NCBI RefSeq assembly: GCF_010669125.1
Contig: NZ_CP048630.1
Location: 1,488,001 to 1,552,000 of the forward strand
Source: Ancylobacter pratisalsi
Lineage (GTDB): Bacteria; Pseudomonadota; Alphaproteobacteria; Rhizobiales; Xanthobacteraceae
Length of the DNA stretch: 64,000 bases
Reading direction: 5' to 3'
Below, piece after piece: positions 36,238-45,139 of this stretch. A program made the position numbers and the translations under genes. The notes beneath the pieces are model-generated. The model was not told where the DNA came from and ran no database searches. It worked only from the letters and a program-made list of their open reading frames with translations. How positions within the stretch are numbered: position 1 is the stretch's first letter; each line of letters opens with the position of its first letter.

Positions 36238-36992
36238 GCGGGCCGAAGGGCCGTGATCTCGTCGTCGAGATGGCCGGCATCAACAAATGGTATGGCGAAC
36301 ACCACGCGCTGCGCGACATCGCGCTCGGTCTTGCCTCCGGGGAAAAGATCGTGCTTTGCGGTCCGTCGGGCTCGGGCAAGTCGACCTTGATACGCTGCAT
36401 CAACGGGCTCGAACCGTTCCAGGAGGGCGACCTCAGGGTCTGCGGCATACAGCTCGACGGTTCCGATGAGGCGCTGGCTCACATTCGCCAGCGGGCCGGC
36501 ATGGTCTTCCAGAATTTCAATCTGTTCCCGCATTTGTCCGTGCTGGAAAACCTCACGCTCGGCGCCATCTACGCCCGCGGCGAGCCCGAGCATACGGCCG
36601 TCGAGCGTGCGCACGCCCTCCTGGCGCGCGTGCAGCTGACCTCCCAGACCCACAAATTCCCCGGTCAGCTTTCCGGCGGGCAGCGCCAGCGCGTGGCGAT
36701 CGCCAGAGCGTTGATGCTGGAGCCCGAGGTGATGCTGTTCGACGAACCCACCTCCGCGCTCGATCCGGAAATGGTCCACGAAGTGCTGGACGTCATGGAA
36801 GAGCTGGCGCGCGCCGGCCAGTCGATGATCGTCGTCACGCACGAGATGGGTTTCGCCCGCCGTGTCGCCGACCTCGTGGTCTTCATGGACCGGGGCGAGA
36901 TCGTCGAAGCCGCACCACCCGAGCTCTTTTTTGAGGCCCCGACGTCCGACCGCGCCAAGGCTTTCATCGGGCAGATTTCTCACGCCACGTAG
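36234..36992 (+). CDS. aapP: General L-amino acid ABC transporter ATP-binding protein
   Basis: 252 residues. Walker A GPSGSGKST, Q-loop FQNFNLFPHLSVLEN, signature [15 protein letters not shown], Walker [21 protein letters not shown], and H-loop [16 protein letters not shown]. All motifs intact. Completes aapJQMP. Confidence 0.92.
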   Translation: MSGPKGRDLVVEMAGINKWYGEHHALRDIALGLASGEKIVLCGPSGSGKSTLIRCINGLEPFQEGDLRVCGIQLDGSDEALAHIRQRAGMVFQNFNLFPHLSVLENLTLGAIYARGEPEHTAVERAHALLARVQLTSQTHKFPGQLSGGQRQRVAIARALMLEPEVMLFDEPTSALDPEMVHEVLDVMEELARAGQSMIVVTHEMGFARRVADLVVFMDRGEIVEAAPPELFFEAPTSDRAKAFIGQISHAT

Positions 36993-36998
36993 GACGTC

Positions 36999-38207
36999 AT
37001 GAACAAGAACACGATACTCCCCCAGGAGGCCGCCTTCGTCATTCCCCGCCAGCCGGATGGCGCCCCGGACTGGGCCGCCCTGCGGGAGGAATTCCCCGCC
37101 ACCGGCGTGACCGTCTATCTCGACATTGCCCGCAAGGCGCTCCTGCCCCGCGTCGCGGCGCAGGCCGCTGCCGACTGGTTCGCCGACATCGGCTCGCGCG
37201 CGACGGGCCGCCGTGCCTTCTCGATGGACGCGGTGGAAGACACCCGCCGCATCGTCGGCAAGACCTTCGGCGCGGCCCCGGAAACGCTGGCACTGGTGAA
37301 GAACACCTCGGAGGCCGTGAACATCGTCGCCCAGGGCTTCGACTGGCGCGAAGGCGACAATGTCGTCATTTCCGTTTCCGAACACGAGAACAACACCTTC
37401 CCCTGGCGCCCGCTGACGCGGCGTGGCGTCGAGATCCGTGTGGTCGAGGCCGGACCCGATGGGCGGGTGACCACCGATGCCCTGCGCGCGGCGATCGATT
37501 CCCGCACCCGCATCCTGTCGATCGCCTGGGTCACCTATGGCCTGGGCGAGCGGACCGATGTCGACGCCCTGGCCCAGATCTGCCGTGAGCGTGGTGTGCT
37601 GTTCCTGGTCGATGCGATCCAGGCGATCGGCGTGCTGAACCGGCGCATCGACGATCTCGGCGCCCATGTCGTCGCCTCCGGTGGCCACAAGGCGCAGATG
37701 AGCGTCGCTGGCGCGGGCCTGATGTATGTCGCCCCCGAGGCCCTGGATCGCTTCCGTCCGCCCTTCGCCGCCAAGTACTCCTTCGCCACCTTCGACCGTA
37801 CCGACGCCGACCCCGCCCTCGCGGCAGATGCCCACCGCTTCGAGTACGGCAACCCCAACTTCATCGGTCTCGCCGTGCAGCGCGCCTCCGCGCGGATGAT
37901 TGGCGACATCGGCCTCGGCGACATCGAGGCGCGCGTGCGCGCGCTGACCGAGCTGATGATCGAGGAAGGCGACCGTCTCGGGCTGAAGCTGCGCACGCCG
38001 CGCCGGTGGGAACAGCGGGCCGGCATTGTCAGCTTCGACCTCGGCGGCGCCAGCGCGGACCGGATCGAAGCCGTGCTGGAGGCGGAAGACATCCGCGTCG
38101 CCTCCAAGGATGGCCATCTGCGCGCCGCCGCGCATTTCTACAATAACGAGCAGGACGTTCGTCGCTTCCTCGACCGTCTCCACCACCATCTGGAGGCGAC
38201 CAAGTGA
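36999..38207 (+). CDS. Class V aminotransferase / cysteine-desulfurase-like PLP enzyme
   Basis: 402 residues. PLP Lys in SGGHKAQMSVAGAG (K231), preceded by FLVDAIQAIGVLNRRIDDLG (Asp stacking region) and NTSEAVNIVAQGFDW. Resembles isopenicillin-epimerase-like class V enzymes more than IscS; the mobile catalytic Cys loop of desulfurases is not seen. Six bases after aapP, hence part of the same operon. Probable role in converting the imported amino acid. Confidence 0.83.
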   Translation: MNKNTILPQEAAFVIPRQPDGAPDWAALREEFPATGVTVYLDIARKALLPRVAAQAAADWFADIGSRATGRRAFSMDAVEDTRRIVGKTFGAAPETLALVKNTSEAVNIVAQGFDWREGDNVVISVSEHENNTFPWRPLTRRGVEIRVVEAGPDGRVTTDALRAAIDSRTRILSIAWVTYGLGERTDVDALAQICRERGVLFLVDAIQAIGVLNRRIDDLGAHVVASGGHKAQMSVAGAGLMYVAPEALDRFRPPFAAKYSFATFDRTDADPALAADAHRFEYGNPNFIGLAVQRASARMIGDIGLGDIEARVRALTELMIEEGDRLGLKLRTPRRWEQRAGIVSFDLGGASADRIEAVLEAEDIRVASKDGHLRAAAHFYNNEQDVRRFLDRLHHHLEATK

Positions 38208-39250
38208 GTACGCACTTCGATATCGACCTTGTTTCCGACACCTCGACCAAGCCCTCGCACGAGATGCTGGCGGCCATGTGCTGCGCGCCCGTCGGTGATG
38301 AGCAGCGCGGCGAGGACCCCACCGTTCTGGCCCTCAACGAACGAGTCGCCGAGCTGCTGGGCCAGGAAGAGGCCCTGTTCCTGCCGTCCGGCACCATGTG
38401 CAACCAGATCGCCTTCCTGGTGCATTGCCGGCCGGGCGACGAGATCATCGTCGCCGCCAATGCCCATGTGTTCGGTTCCGAAGGTGCGGGCGCCTCCGCG
38501 CTGGCAGGCGCCCAGTTCCGGCCCATTGCAACGGCTGACGGGCTCTTCACCGGCGCGGATGCCGCCGCCGCCATCCGCGCGCCGCGCAACCGCTCGCCCC
38601 GCAGCCGGGTGATCAGCGTGGAGCAGACTGCCAATCGCGGCGGCGGCAGCGTGTGGCCGGCAGCGCAGCTCGCGGAGGTGGCCGAGGTCGCCCGCGCGCA
38701 TGGCCTGGCCGCCCATATGGACGGCGCGCGCCTGCCCAACGCGGCCGTCGCCTCGGGAACATCCATGGCCGACCACGCGCGCCACTATGACAGTGCCTGG
38801 ATCGACCTTTCCAAGGGGCTGGGGTGCCCGGTCGGCGGCGTGCTCGCTGGCTCAAAGGCATTTATCGAGGAGGCCTGGTACTGGAAGCACCGGCTTGGGG
38901 GCGCGATGCGTCAGGCAGGCTTCCTCGCCGCGGCCGGCCTCTATGCGCTCGATCACAATTACGAACGCCTCGCTGAAGACCATGACAATGCCCGGCTTTT
39001 CGCCAGATTGGTCGTGGGCGCCGGCGGCGTGGGGATCTTTCCGGCCGAGGTCTCGACCAATATCCTGTTCCTCGACCTCACCAACTGCGTGCTGGACGCG
39101 AACGCCGTCGCCGCGCGATTGCGCGAGCACGGCATCCGGCTGGGGGTGGAGAGCCCCACACGCATGCGCGTCGTCACCCATCTCGATGCCAGCGCAGCGC
39201 AGATCGAGACCGCCGCCCGCCAGCTCGTCCGCATTCTCGAACACCCGTGA
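38204..39250 (+). CDS. Low-specificity threonine-aldolase / beta-eliminating lyase family
   Basis: 348 residues from GTG 38204, which overlaps the preceding stop; GGAGG upstream. Motifs: DLVSDTSTKPSHEMLAAM, PTVLALNERVAELLGQEEAL, FLPSGTMCNQIAFLVH, and PLP Lys in AWIDLSKGLGCPVGG (K204). Family members cleave beta-hydroxy-amino acids to glycine and an aldehyde. Paired with the class V enzyme it suggests use of a beta-hydroxy-amino acid. Confidence 0.86.
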   Translation: MSTHFDIDLVSDTSTKPSHEMLAAMCCAPVGDEQRGEDPTVLALNERVAELLGQEEALFLPSGTMCNQIAFLVHCRPGDEIIVAANAHVFGSEGAGASALAGAQFRPIATADGLFTGADAAAAIRAPRNRSPRSRVISVEQTANRGGGSVWPAAQLAEVAEVARAHGLAAHMDGARLPNAAVASGTSMADHARHYDSAWIDLSKGLGCPVGGVLAGSKAFIEEAWYWKHRLGGAMRQAGFLAAAGLYALDHNYERLAEDHDNARLFARLVVGAGGVGIFPAEVSTNILFLDLTNCVLDANAVAARLREHGIRLGVESPTRMRVVTHLDASAAQIETAARQLVRILEHP

Positions 39251-39280
39251 GGAAGGGTGTTTTGAGGCGGCTTTGATCTC

Positions 39281-40564
39281 TCAGCGTGGAAACGGCGAGC
39301 GCTCGACATGGGCGGCGCCGACATCCTCGATACGGCTGACGCCCAGCAACGCCATGTTGCGTTCAATCTCCGCCACCAGCAACGCTATCGCGTGGCTGAC
39401 GCCCGCTTCACCGCGCGCGGCGGCGGCGAACAGGAACGGGCGTCCGACGAAGACGAAGTCCGCCCCGAGCGCCAGTGCCTTCAGCACATCCGATCCACGC
39501 CGGATGCCGCCGTCGAGCATCACCGCCATGGAGCCGGAGACCTCGGCGATTTCCGGCAGCGCCAGCAGCGGCGGCCGCGCGCCATCGAGCTGCCGGCCGC
39601 CATGGTTGGAGACGATGATGCCGTCCGCGCCATTCTCCCGCGCCAGCACCGCGTCCGCGGGGGAAAGGATGCCCTTTACCACCAGCCGGCCGGGCCAGAG
39701 CCGGCGGATGAGGGCGAGATGGCGCCAGGCCAGCTGGTCGCGCGCCCCGATCGCCCGTACCACATTGCGCGCCAGGATAGGCGGCCCGCGAAAGGCATCC
39801 ATGTTCTCGAAATGGGGAACGCCCCGGCTGAGCAGGGTGGCAAACCAGGTGCGGCATAGCCAGCGGGGATGGGAGAGACCGTCCCATGCCAGCCTGAGAG
39901 ATGGCTGGAGCGGAATGCTGAAACCGGTGCGCACATTGTTTTCGCGGTTCGCGGCCACGGGCACGTCGGCGGTGAGCACGAAGGTGTCGTAGCCGGCCGC
40001 CTGAACCCGCGCGACCATCGCCTCGATGCGGGCGTCCTCGCCCGGCAGATAGGCCTGGAACCAGCGCGCCCTTCCCTCCTGCGCGATGCGCTCCAGCGGC
40101 GTGAGGGATGTCGCGCTGACGATCGAAGGGATGTTGGCGGCGCTGGCGGCACGGGCGAGGGCGATCTCGCCGTCAAAGGTCGCGAGGCCGGAAAGCCCCA
40201 TCGGCGCGATGCCGAAGGGAGCCCAATAGTCCATCCCGAACAGCTTGGCGCGGGTCGAGCGGGAGGACACATCCGTCAGGACGCGTGGGACGAGATCATA
40301 CTGGCGGAAGGCAGCAAAATTGCCCTGAAAGGACTGGCTCGTCTCCGCCGCGCCGGCATAGTAGCCGTAGATCTGTCGCGGCAGGGCTCGGCGGGCCGCC
40401 GTCTCGAAATCCGCAAGACTGAGAAAGCGAGAGAGAGATCGCGGTGTCGCGTCCTCGGCACGGGGCGCGACAATCGTGGCCGGCGCGGCGGCGGGCGGCG
40501 CCGCAACGGGTGTCACGGCCCCCGTAGAGCCATTGGCCGTGCGCCCGTCGCCTTTGTCCGACAT
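39281..40564 (-). CDS. FMN-dependent alpha-hydroxy-acid oxidase (LldD-like)
   Basis: 427 residues. FMN barrel motifs: YGYYAGAAET, PFGIAPMGLSGLATFDGEIA, VVKGILSPADAVLARENGAD, and the catalytic IVSNHGGRQLDGARPPL (His and Arg). VMLDGGIRRGSDVLKALALG follows. About 55 Ala/Pro-rich residues precede the conserved start (SRFLSLADFETAARRALP), an unusual extension; the true start could be later. Convergent with the aldolase gene. Oxidises lactate, glycolate, mandelate or a similar acid. Confidence 0.87.
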   Translation of the reverse strand: MSDKGDGRTANGSTGAVTPVAAPPAAAPATIVAPRAEDATPRSLSRFLSLADFETAARRALPRQIYGYYAGAAETSQSFQGNFAAFRQYDLVPRVLTDVSSRSTRAKLFGMDYWAPFGIAPMGLSGLATFDGEIALARAASAANIPSIVSATSLTPLERIAQEGRARWFQAYLPGEDARIEAMVARVQAAGYDTFVLTADVPVAANRENNVRTGFSIPLQPSLRLAWDGLSHPRWLCRTWFATLLSRGVPHFENMDAFRGPPILARNVVRAIGARDQLAWRHLALIRRLWPGRLVVKGILSPADAVLARENGADGIIVSNHGGRQLDGARPPLLALPEIAEVSGSMAVMLDGGIRRGSDVLKALALGADFVFVGRPFLFAAAARGEAGVSHAIALLVAEIERNMALLGVSRIEDVGAAHVERSPFPR

Positions 40565-40964
40565 TCCGCCTAATCCCAGCTCGCCATCGTGCACGCAGGA
40601 CATCCGGCCGTCCCCCGTCATGCCGTGCCGGACGTGTGATCGCGCCCTGGCCAACACCCGGTTCGGTGGTGTCCTGTCGTTCAGATTGCGGATATCCCGA
40701 TTGGCGTGGCTCGGCTAGTGGGCGGTGCGAGGCGGCATCTGGGGCACCTGTCGCAGGACCAGCATGATTGAGCCAAAGCGCGAAGCCGGCGAAGGCGCTT
40801 CGCACCCTGCCGTTCGCCATTGTTGAGGGGAATGGGCGTCCGCTCGGGTTCTTGCGGGCTCTTCGTCCAGCGCAGCACGTGTTCGAGGGCGGCCGGGCGC
40901 GCGGGTCGGCGCACGAGGCGCCGGCCTCGCACCAACCGCTCTTCCTCGTCCACTTTTCTCTTCG
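40565..40964. other. Gene-free stretch
   Basis: 400 bases between the oxidase start and the small basic protein gene. Open frames on both strands look random and lack ribosome sites. Nothing else recognised. Confidence 0.35.
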
Positions 40965-41093
40965 TCAGCTCTTCTTCTTGGGCAGCCCGATCGAGACCGG
41001 CGAGCCCTTGGCGAGCGCGACGGGGGCCGGCGCTTCCTTGATCTTCTTCGGCTTCTTCGCCTCGCGATTGCCGCGCAACTGACCCTTGGCCAT
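40965..41093 (-). CDS. Small Lys-rich conserved protein
   Basis: 42 residues: MAKGQLRGNREAKKPKKIKE, then an Ala/Pro linker and a KKKS tail. The MAKGQxRxNREAKKPKK opening recurs in small proteins of many Hyphomicrobiales genomes. Strongly basic, so nucleic-acid or ribosome association is possible. AGAGGA precedes the ATG at 41093. Lies just downstream of the cold-shock-gene terminator. Confidence 0.65.
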   Translation of the reverse strand: MAKGQLRGNREAKKPKKIKEAPAPVALAKGSPVSIGLPKKKS

Positions 41094-41130
41094 GGGATTT
41101 CATCCTCTCGCAGTGATTGACGATGCCGGC

Positions 41131-41167
41131 AAACAAAAAGCCCCGCGACTCCAAGAGGCGCGAGGCT
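41131..41167 (-). terminator. Intrinsic terminator of the cold-shock gene
   Basis: On the minus strand, AGCCTCGCG and CGCGGGGCT form a 9-pair stem (one G-U) with an 11-base loop, followed by TTTTTGTTT. It lies about 150 bases past the cold-shock stop. Confidence 0.75.
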
Positions 41168-41313
41168 CACGGGCGCCAGGCGCCACAGACAGGTTTTGAA
41201 TCTATCAGGTCTTTAATCATCTTTCCGTGCCGCCAGTACATCCGTGGTCGGCGCAGGTAAGACGATAGCGATGTCGGCGCGCCCGGAATCCAAGCTCGCC
41301 TGACAGCGCTGAA

Positions 41314-41526
41314 TCAGTCGACGGGCTGGAGCCTGTCGGCGGACATCTTGCCGCTTCTCTGGTCAGTGACGAGCTCGAAGCTCACCTTCTGACCTTCGCG
41401 CAAGTCGCTCATGCCGGCACGCTCTACAGCGCTGATATGAACAAACGCATCGCTACCGCCATTGTCCGGTGCGATAAATCCAAAGCCCTTCTGGGCGTTG
41501 AACCATTTTACGGTTCCCGTGGCCAT
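41314..41526 (-). CDS. cspA: Cold-shock domain protein
   Basis: 70 residues. RNP1 [19 protein letters not shown] and RNP2 [13 protein letters not shown], single OB-fold of standard length. RNA chaperone. Upstream (41527-41812) is unusually AT-rich and probably contains a long 5' leader, as is common for csp genes. A strong intrinsic terminator lies downstream. Confidence 0.93.
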   Translation of the reverse strand: MATGTVKWFNAQKGFGFIAPDNGGSDAFVHISAVERAGMSDLREGQKVSFELVTDQRSGKMSADRLQPVD

Positions 41527-41812
41527 GGGAAACCCTTTCGTAATTTCAGTTGTAGCTCACCCGCAACAAAGCGGGCCGTCGAAATTGCATTTTTCAGGAA
41601 TAAAGAAGCTGAACGGCGCGCTTAATAACTACACGCGGAACCAGCCCATCTAACCGTCTATCGACCTATTCAACATATTCTATTTCAATCAATATTCAAG
41701 GCCGATGTGGAATTAATTCGTTCAATTCGAGGAGACCGGATCGAATTCACAAAAAAAACGCCTGCGACATCAGTAAAATCCGGCGATCCCGCACGGCGTC
41801 GGAAACCCGTGA

Positions 41813-42625
41813 TTACCGCAGGTCCGTGACCTCATAGGTCCACACGCGGAACGACTTCAGCAGATGAGGCCCGAAGGAGTTGATGAGCGGAATGTCCGTC
41901 GCGTCGCGCCCGCGCGCGACCACGATCCGCCCGATCCGCGGGACGTTGTTGCGCGGATCGAAGGTGTGCCACGCGCCATCGAGGAACACTTCAATCCAGG
42001 CGCTGAAGTCCATCGGGTCGACCACCGGGACGCCGATGTCACCGAGATGTCCGTTCACATACCGCGCCGGAATGTTGAGGCAGCGGCAGAACGCCACCGC
42101 GAGGTGCGCGAAGTCACGGCAGACCCCCACGCGCTCATGGAACGCATCATAGGCCGAGCGCGTCGAGCGGGCCTGCATGTAGTCGAACCGGATATGGTTG
42201 TGGACGAAGTCGCACACCGCCTGCACCCGTCCCCAGCCGGGGGCGATGGCACCGAAAAGGTCCCACGCCGTCTGGCTCAGCCGGTCGGTCTCGCAGTAGC
42301 GGCTCCCCATCAGATAGACGAGGCACTCGTCGGGAAGGTCCGGCACCGCCATCTCGCGCGCGTTGGGGAAAAAACCATCCCTCAGCCCGTTATCCTCGAT
42401 GGTCGCGTCGCCCCAGATCGTCAGGTCGCCTGCCGGCGCGACAAGGCGGCGACAGCGGTTGCCGAACAGGTCGCGATAGGTGGACATTGCCACATCGGGC
42501 GTGGTGAACACCGTTTCCGGAACCCGGATATCAGCCGCGCGATCCTCGTGGACCGATAGCAGACAGACCAGAGCCGTCGGTTGGGGACAGCTCAGCGTGA
42601 TCTCATAGCCGTAACGGATCAGCAT
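41813..42625 (-). CDS. Transglutaminase-like protein with altered catalytic His
   Basis: 270 residues. N-terminal beta-rich domain, then transglutaminase core: nucleophile C169 in GVCRDFAHLAVAFCRCLNIP, and Asp position D223 in WHTFDPRNNVPR. The segment that normally reads DFHAW reads DFSAW (S208), so the catalytic His is replaced. Other motifs are intact. Predicted cytoplasmic. First function guess would be a Cys peptidase or amidase fold; activity is uncertain because of the change. Confidence 0.85.
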   Translation of the reverse strand: MLIRYGYEITLSCPQPTALVCLLSVHEDRAADIRVPETVFTTPDVAMSTYRDLFGNRCRRLVAPAGDLTIWGDATIEDNGLRDGFFPNAREMAVPDLPDECLVYLMGSRYCETDRLSQTAWDLFGAIAPGWGRVQAVCDFVHNHIRFDYMQARSTRSAYDAFHERVGVCRDFAHLAVAFCRCLNIPARYVNGHLGDIGVPVVDPMDFSAWIEVFLDGAWHTFDPRNNVPRIGRIVVARGRDATDIPLINSFGPHLLKSFRVWTYEVTDLR

Positions 42626-42655
42626 GCAGGGTTCCAGATTCGCTAGTGGTCGAGT

Positions 42656-42931
42656 CTAACGGAGGTCCGCTACCGTCAGGGTGTAGGAGGTGCGCCGGCC
42701 TTCGGCGTAGATCTTGCGGGCGGCATCGTGGACAGCGCCGCGTGCCGCGTCGAAGGCGGTCAGATAGTCAGCCTCCGATCGTTCGGCCGTTCCCACCGTG
42801 GCAAGCGATCGCGCCAGCGCGTCGGTCGCCACGAAGAACGGAACCTCGAACATGCCGTCATAGCCGGTGAACCGGACAGCGTTGCGTGTCCTGTCGAAAC
42901 TGCGGGACGGATTGGGAAAAGCCAACGTCAT
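42656..42931 (-). CDS. DUF1488 protein
   Basis: 91 residues: LAFPNPSRSFDRTRNAVRFT, FEVPFFVATDALARSL, and ALARSLATVGTAERSEADYL. This matches the small DUF1488 family common in alphaproteobacteria, function unknown. An excellent ribosome site GGAGGT lies 7 bases before the ATG at 42931. Probably cotranscribed with the transglutaminase-like gene (30-base gap). Confidence 0.8.
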   Translation of the reverse strand: MTLAFPNPSRSFDRTRNAVRFTGYDGMFEVPFFVATDALARSLATVGTAERSEADYLTAFDAARGAVHDAARKIYAEGRRTSYTLTVADLR

Positions 42932-43174
42932 GATAGCCACCTCCTCGCAACCGCGACGAGGTCGCAGCTGAAGCCGCTCAGGGTCGGAGCCGCGCTCGGC
43001 ATCGCCTCGCGCACCACCCGCCATTGCGTCGTCATGTGGCGCCGGGCGCCGGGAATATCGCGGATCGGTATGTGCGGCCGATAGGCGGGCATGGAGGAGC
43101 TGCGAGCGCGAGGCCAGCCAGGGTGGCGACATGTCGACACCGCATGATTGCCTGCCGACACCCGCGCGCCATGT

Positions 43175-43483
43175 TCACGCGTTGCGGAAAGTGCGCTCGC
43201 GCAGCGTCCCGGTTTCGCCCGGCGCCGCGGCAGCGACCAGTTCCAGGCAGTCTTCGGTGGTCACGCGCTCATACTGCTCGCTCTCATTGCGAATGCGGTA
43301 CTGAAGCGAGTTTTCGCGCGGCGGCAGCGTGCCGGTAATGCGGTAGATGTCGCCGAACCGGGAGGCGGAAACGCCGTACCCGCCCTTCAGGCGAACGGTC
43401 TGCCCGACCACGAAGATATGTGTCTGCGCGTCGCGGCTGATCGCGCGGGGCTTGCTGGCGGGCAGCGTGGGTGTGGCTGTCAT
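43175..43483 (-). CDS. Conserved small hypothetical protein
   Basis: 102 residues with a core FVVGQTVRLKGGYGVSASRF, GDIYRITGTLPPRENSLQYR, IRNESEQYERVTTEDCLE. This SH3-like beta-rich pattern occurs in many Hyphomicrobiales small proteins without known function. Start placed at ATG 43483; the frame extends 20 codons further without a better ribosome site. Confidence 0.7.
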   Translation of the reverse strand: MTATPTLPASKPRAISRDAQTHIFVVGQTVRLKGGYGVSASRFGDIYRITGTLPPRENSLQYRIRNESEQYERVTTEDCLELVAAAAPGETGTLRERTFRNA

Positions 43484-44142
43484 GATGGAATAGAGTCCTT
43501 GTAGAACAAGATCAGAAGAACCGTCCGGTCTGATCGGCGTCATCCGTCACATCGGACGCCGCAGGTCGATCACCGGCAGGTAGCGGAAGGCACTGGCGCG
43601 ATGCGCATCAGGTCGGGTCACACCCGCCAGAACCGAAACCTGCGTCGCCAGCACACAGTGGCCAGCGGGAAGTGCTTCGGAGCCGGGCGGGGCAACGTCA
43701 GCGCCGGATGGGCGCCCTGCATCCGCTTTCGAGTTCGAGCCGAATAGAACATTTCGCTCGCCTCAGAGGCGGCAAGCAATCATATCGGCCCAGCAGAATT
43801 TATTCTTACGCCTTGACTGCGTTCCCGGCAAGGAAAAACCGATATGCCTACGTATTTCCGCCGTTCATGGCGCCCGCTGTCGAAATAAATTATGGCATAG
43901 CCGATACGAAAGACCTGCGTTCTTTTATGCAGCCCGCACATCACAGCCAGACGGCTGGTCTGGTTCCGCCGCCCACACATGGCAGCGGCATGGCCGCCGT
44001 GCAGATGCCAAAGCGGCTGTCAGGCCGGCCCGTGATCCTCAACATCCCACTTTCGACCGATCGGCGCTCTGACATAGGCTGGGAGCCAACGCCATCTTTG
44101 GCCCGTGCGCGCCAAATGCCTGGAGGCGGTAAGGAGAGCGAC
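43484..44142. other. Long gene-free region upstream of the PPK2 gene
   Basis: 659 bases. The PPK2 frame stays open to 43672, but this segment has no family features. The part around 43780-43920 is AT-richer and may hold the promoter. No tRNA, repeat array or clear operator recognised. Confidence 0.4.
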
Positions 44143-45006
44143 ATGAACCTGCGCAAGAAGCTGATCGCAAAGCCGGGCAAGCGGATCAAGCTGAGCAAGA
44201 TCGATGCCGCCTTCCACGGCAACTACGCCGACGACGAGCAGGCCAAGGACGCTCTTGCCCGAAACGTGGCGCGCCTCGCTGAACTCCAGCAGAAACTCTA
44301 CGCCGAGAAGAAGCACGCGCTCCTTATCGTGCTGCAGGGCATCGACGCCGCCGGCAAGGACGGCACCTGCTGGCATGTGATGGCCGCCATGAACCCGCTC
44401 GGCACCTATGTGAAGAGCTTCAAGCAGCCGACCGAAGAGGAACAACGGCACGATTTCCTGTGGCGCGTGCACCCCTTCGCGCCCGGCCTTGGCCAGATGG
44501 CGGTTTTCAACCGGTCCCATTACGAGGAGGTGCTGGTGCCGCGGGTGCACGATCTGGTGCCGAAATCAGTCTGGTCGTCCCGCTACGACCTCATCAACAG
44601 CTTCGAGGAGGGCCTCACGCAGGCCGGCGTCACCCTCCTGAAGTTCTTCCTCTACATCACACCGGAGGAGCAGCTGGAGCGCTTTCGCCAGCGGCTGGAT
44701 GACCCGGCGCGGCAGTGGAAAATCAGCGAGGCGGACTATACCGAGCGCGCACACTGGGACGCCTACATCGACGCGTATGAGGACATGCTGGAGAAGTGCT
44801 CCACCCCGCACGCGCCCTGGTACGTTATTCCCTCGAACCACAAATGGTTTCGCAATCTCGCCGTCTCCACCATCATCGAGGCGACGCTCGACGACATGAA
44901 GCTGACATTGCCGGAGCCGACCGTGAACCTCGACGAGATCCGCCGGAAATATCACCAGGCGAAGAAAACCGGCGTAGGCAAGGCCGGCTCACCTGCGGAC
45001 CGGTAG
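44143..45006 (+). CDS. Polyphosphate kinase 2 (PPK2) family protein
   Basis: 287 residues. Walker A GIDAAGKDGT (about 66-75), lid/polyphosphate region NPLGTYVKSFKQPTEEEQRH, FLWRVHPFAPGLGQMAVFNR, and SHYEEVLVPRVHDL. The C-terminal part has WYVIPSNHKWFRNLAVSTII. Transfers phosphate between polyphosphate and nucleotides. AAGGAG precedes ATG 44143. The stop codon is the first base triplet of a dispersed repeat. Confidence 0.9.
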   Translation: MNLRKKLIAKPGKRIKLSKIDAAFHGNYADDEQAKDALARNVARLAELQQKLYAEKKHALLIVLQGIDAAGKDGTCWHVMAAMNPLGTYVKSFKQPTEEEQRHDFLWRVHPFAPGLGQMAVFNRSHYEEVLVPRVHDLVPKSVWSSRYDLINSFEEGLTQAGVTLLKFFLYITPEEQLERFRQRLDDPARQWKISEADYTERAHWDAYIDAYEDMLEKCSTPHAPWYVIPSNHKWFRNLAVSTIIEATLDDMKLTLPEPTVNLDEIRRKYHQAKKTGVGKAGSPADR

Positions 45007-45107
45007 AGCGTTCGCCGCCGAAGTGGGTTCCGCCTCGCGGGAAGAAAGCACGTCGAACCAGACAGCCGGAGCCGTCTCAGCGAACCGGAGTTCACCGAGG
45101 ACGCTCT
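45004..45107. repeat. Dispersed palindromic repeat (Hyphomicrobiales type)
   Basis: Terminal inverted repeats TAGAGCG at the left (45004) and CGCTCTA at the right (45100-45106), with an internal segment GAAGTGGGTTCCGCCTCGCG followed by GAAGAAAGCACGTC. This layout closely recalls a short mosaic repeat scattered through rhizobial and related genomes. It supplies the PPK2 stop codon and lies between convergent genes, where it may also act as a bidirectional terminator. Confidence 0.6.
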
Positions 45108-45139
45108 AGTTCGCCCCTCTCCCGCCCCTCGCGCGCGGC

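Noticed and set aside
42928..43092. Short minus-strand frame overlapping the DUF1488 start by 4 bases
   Set aside because: The overlap is attractive, but there is no ribosome site and the product has no recognisable pattern; kept out as unsupported.
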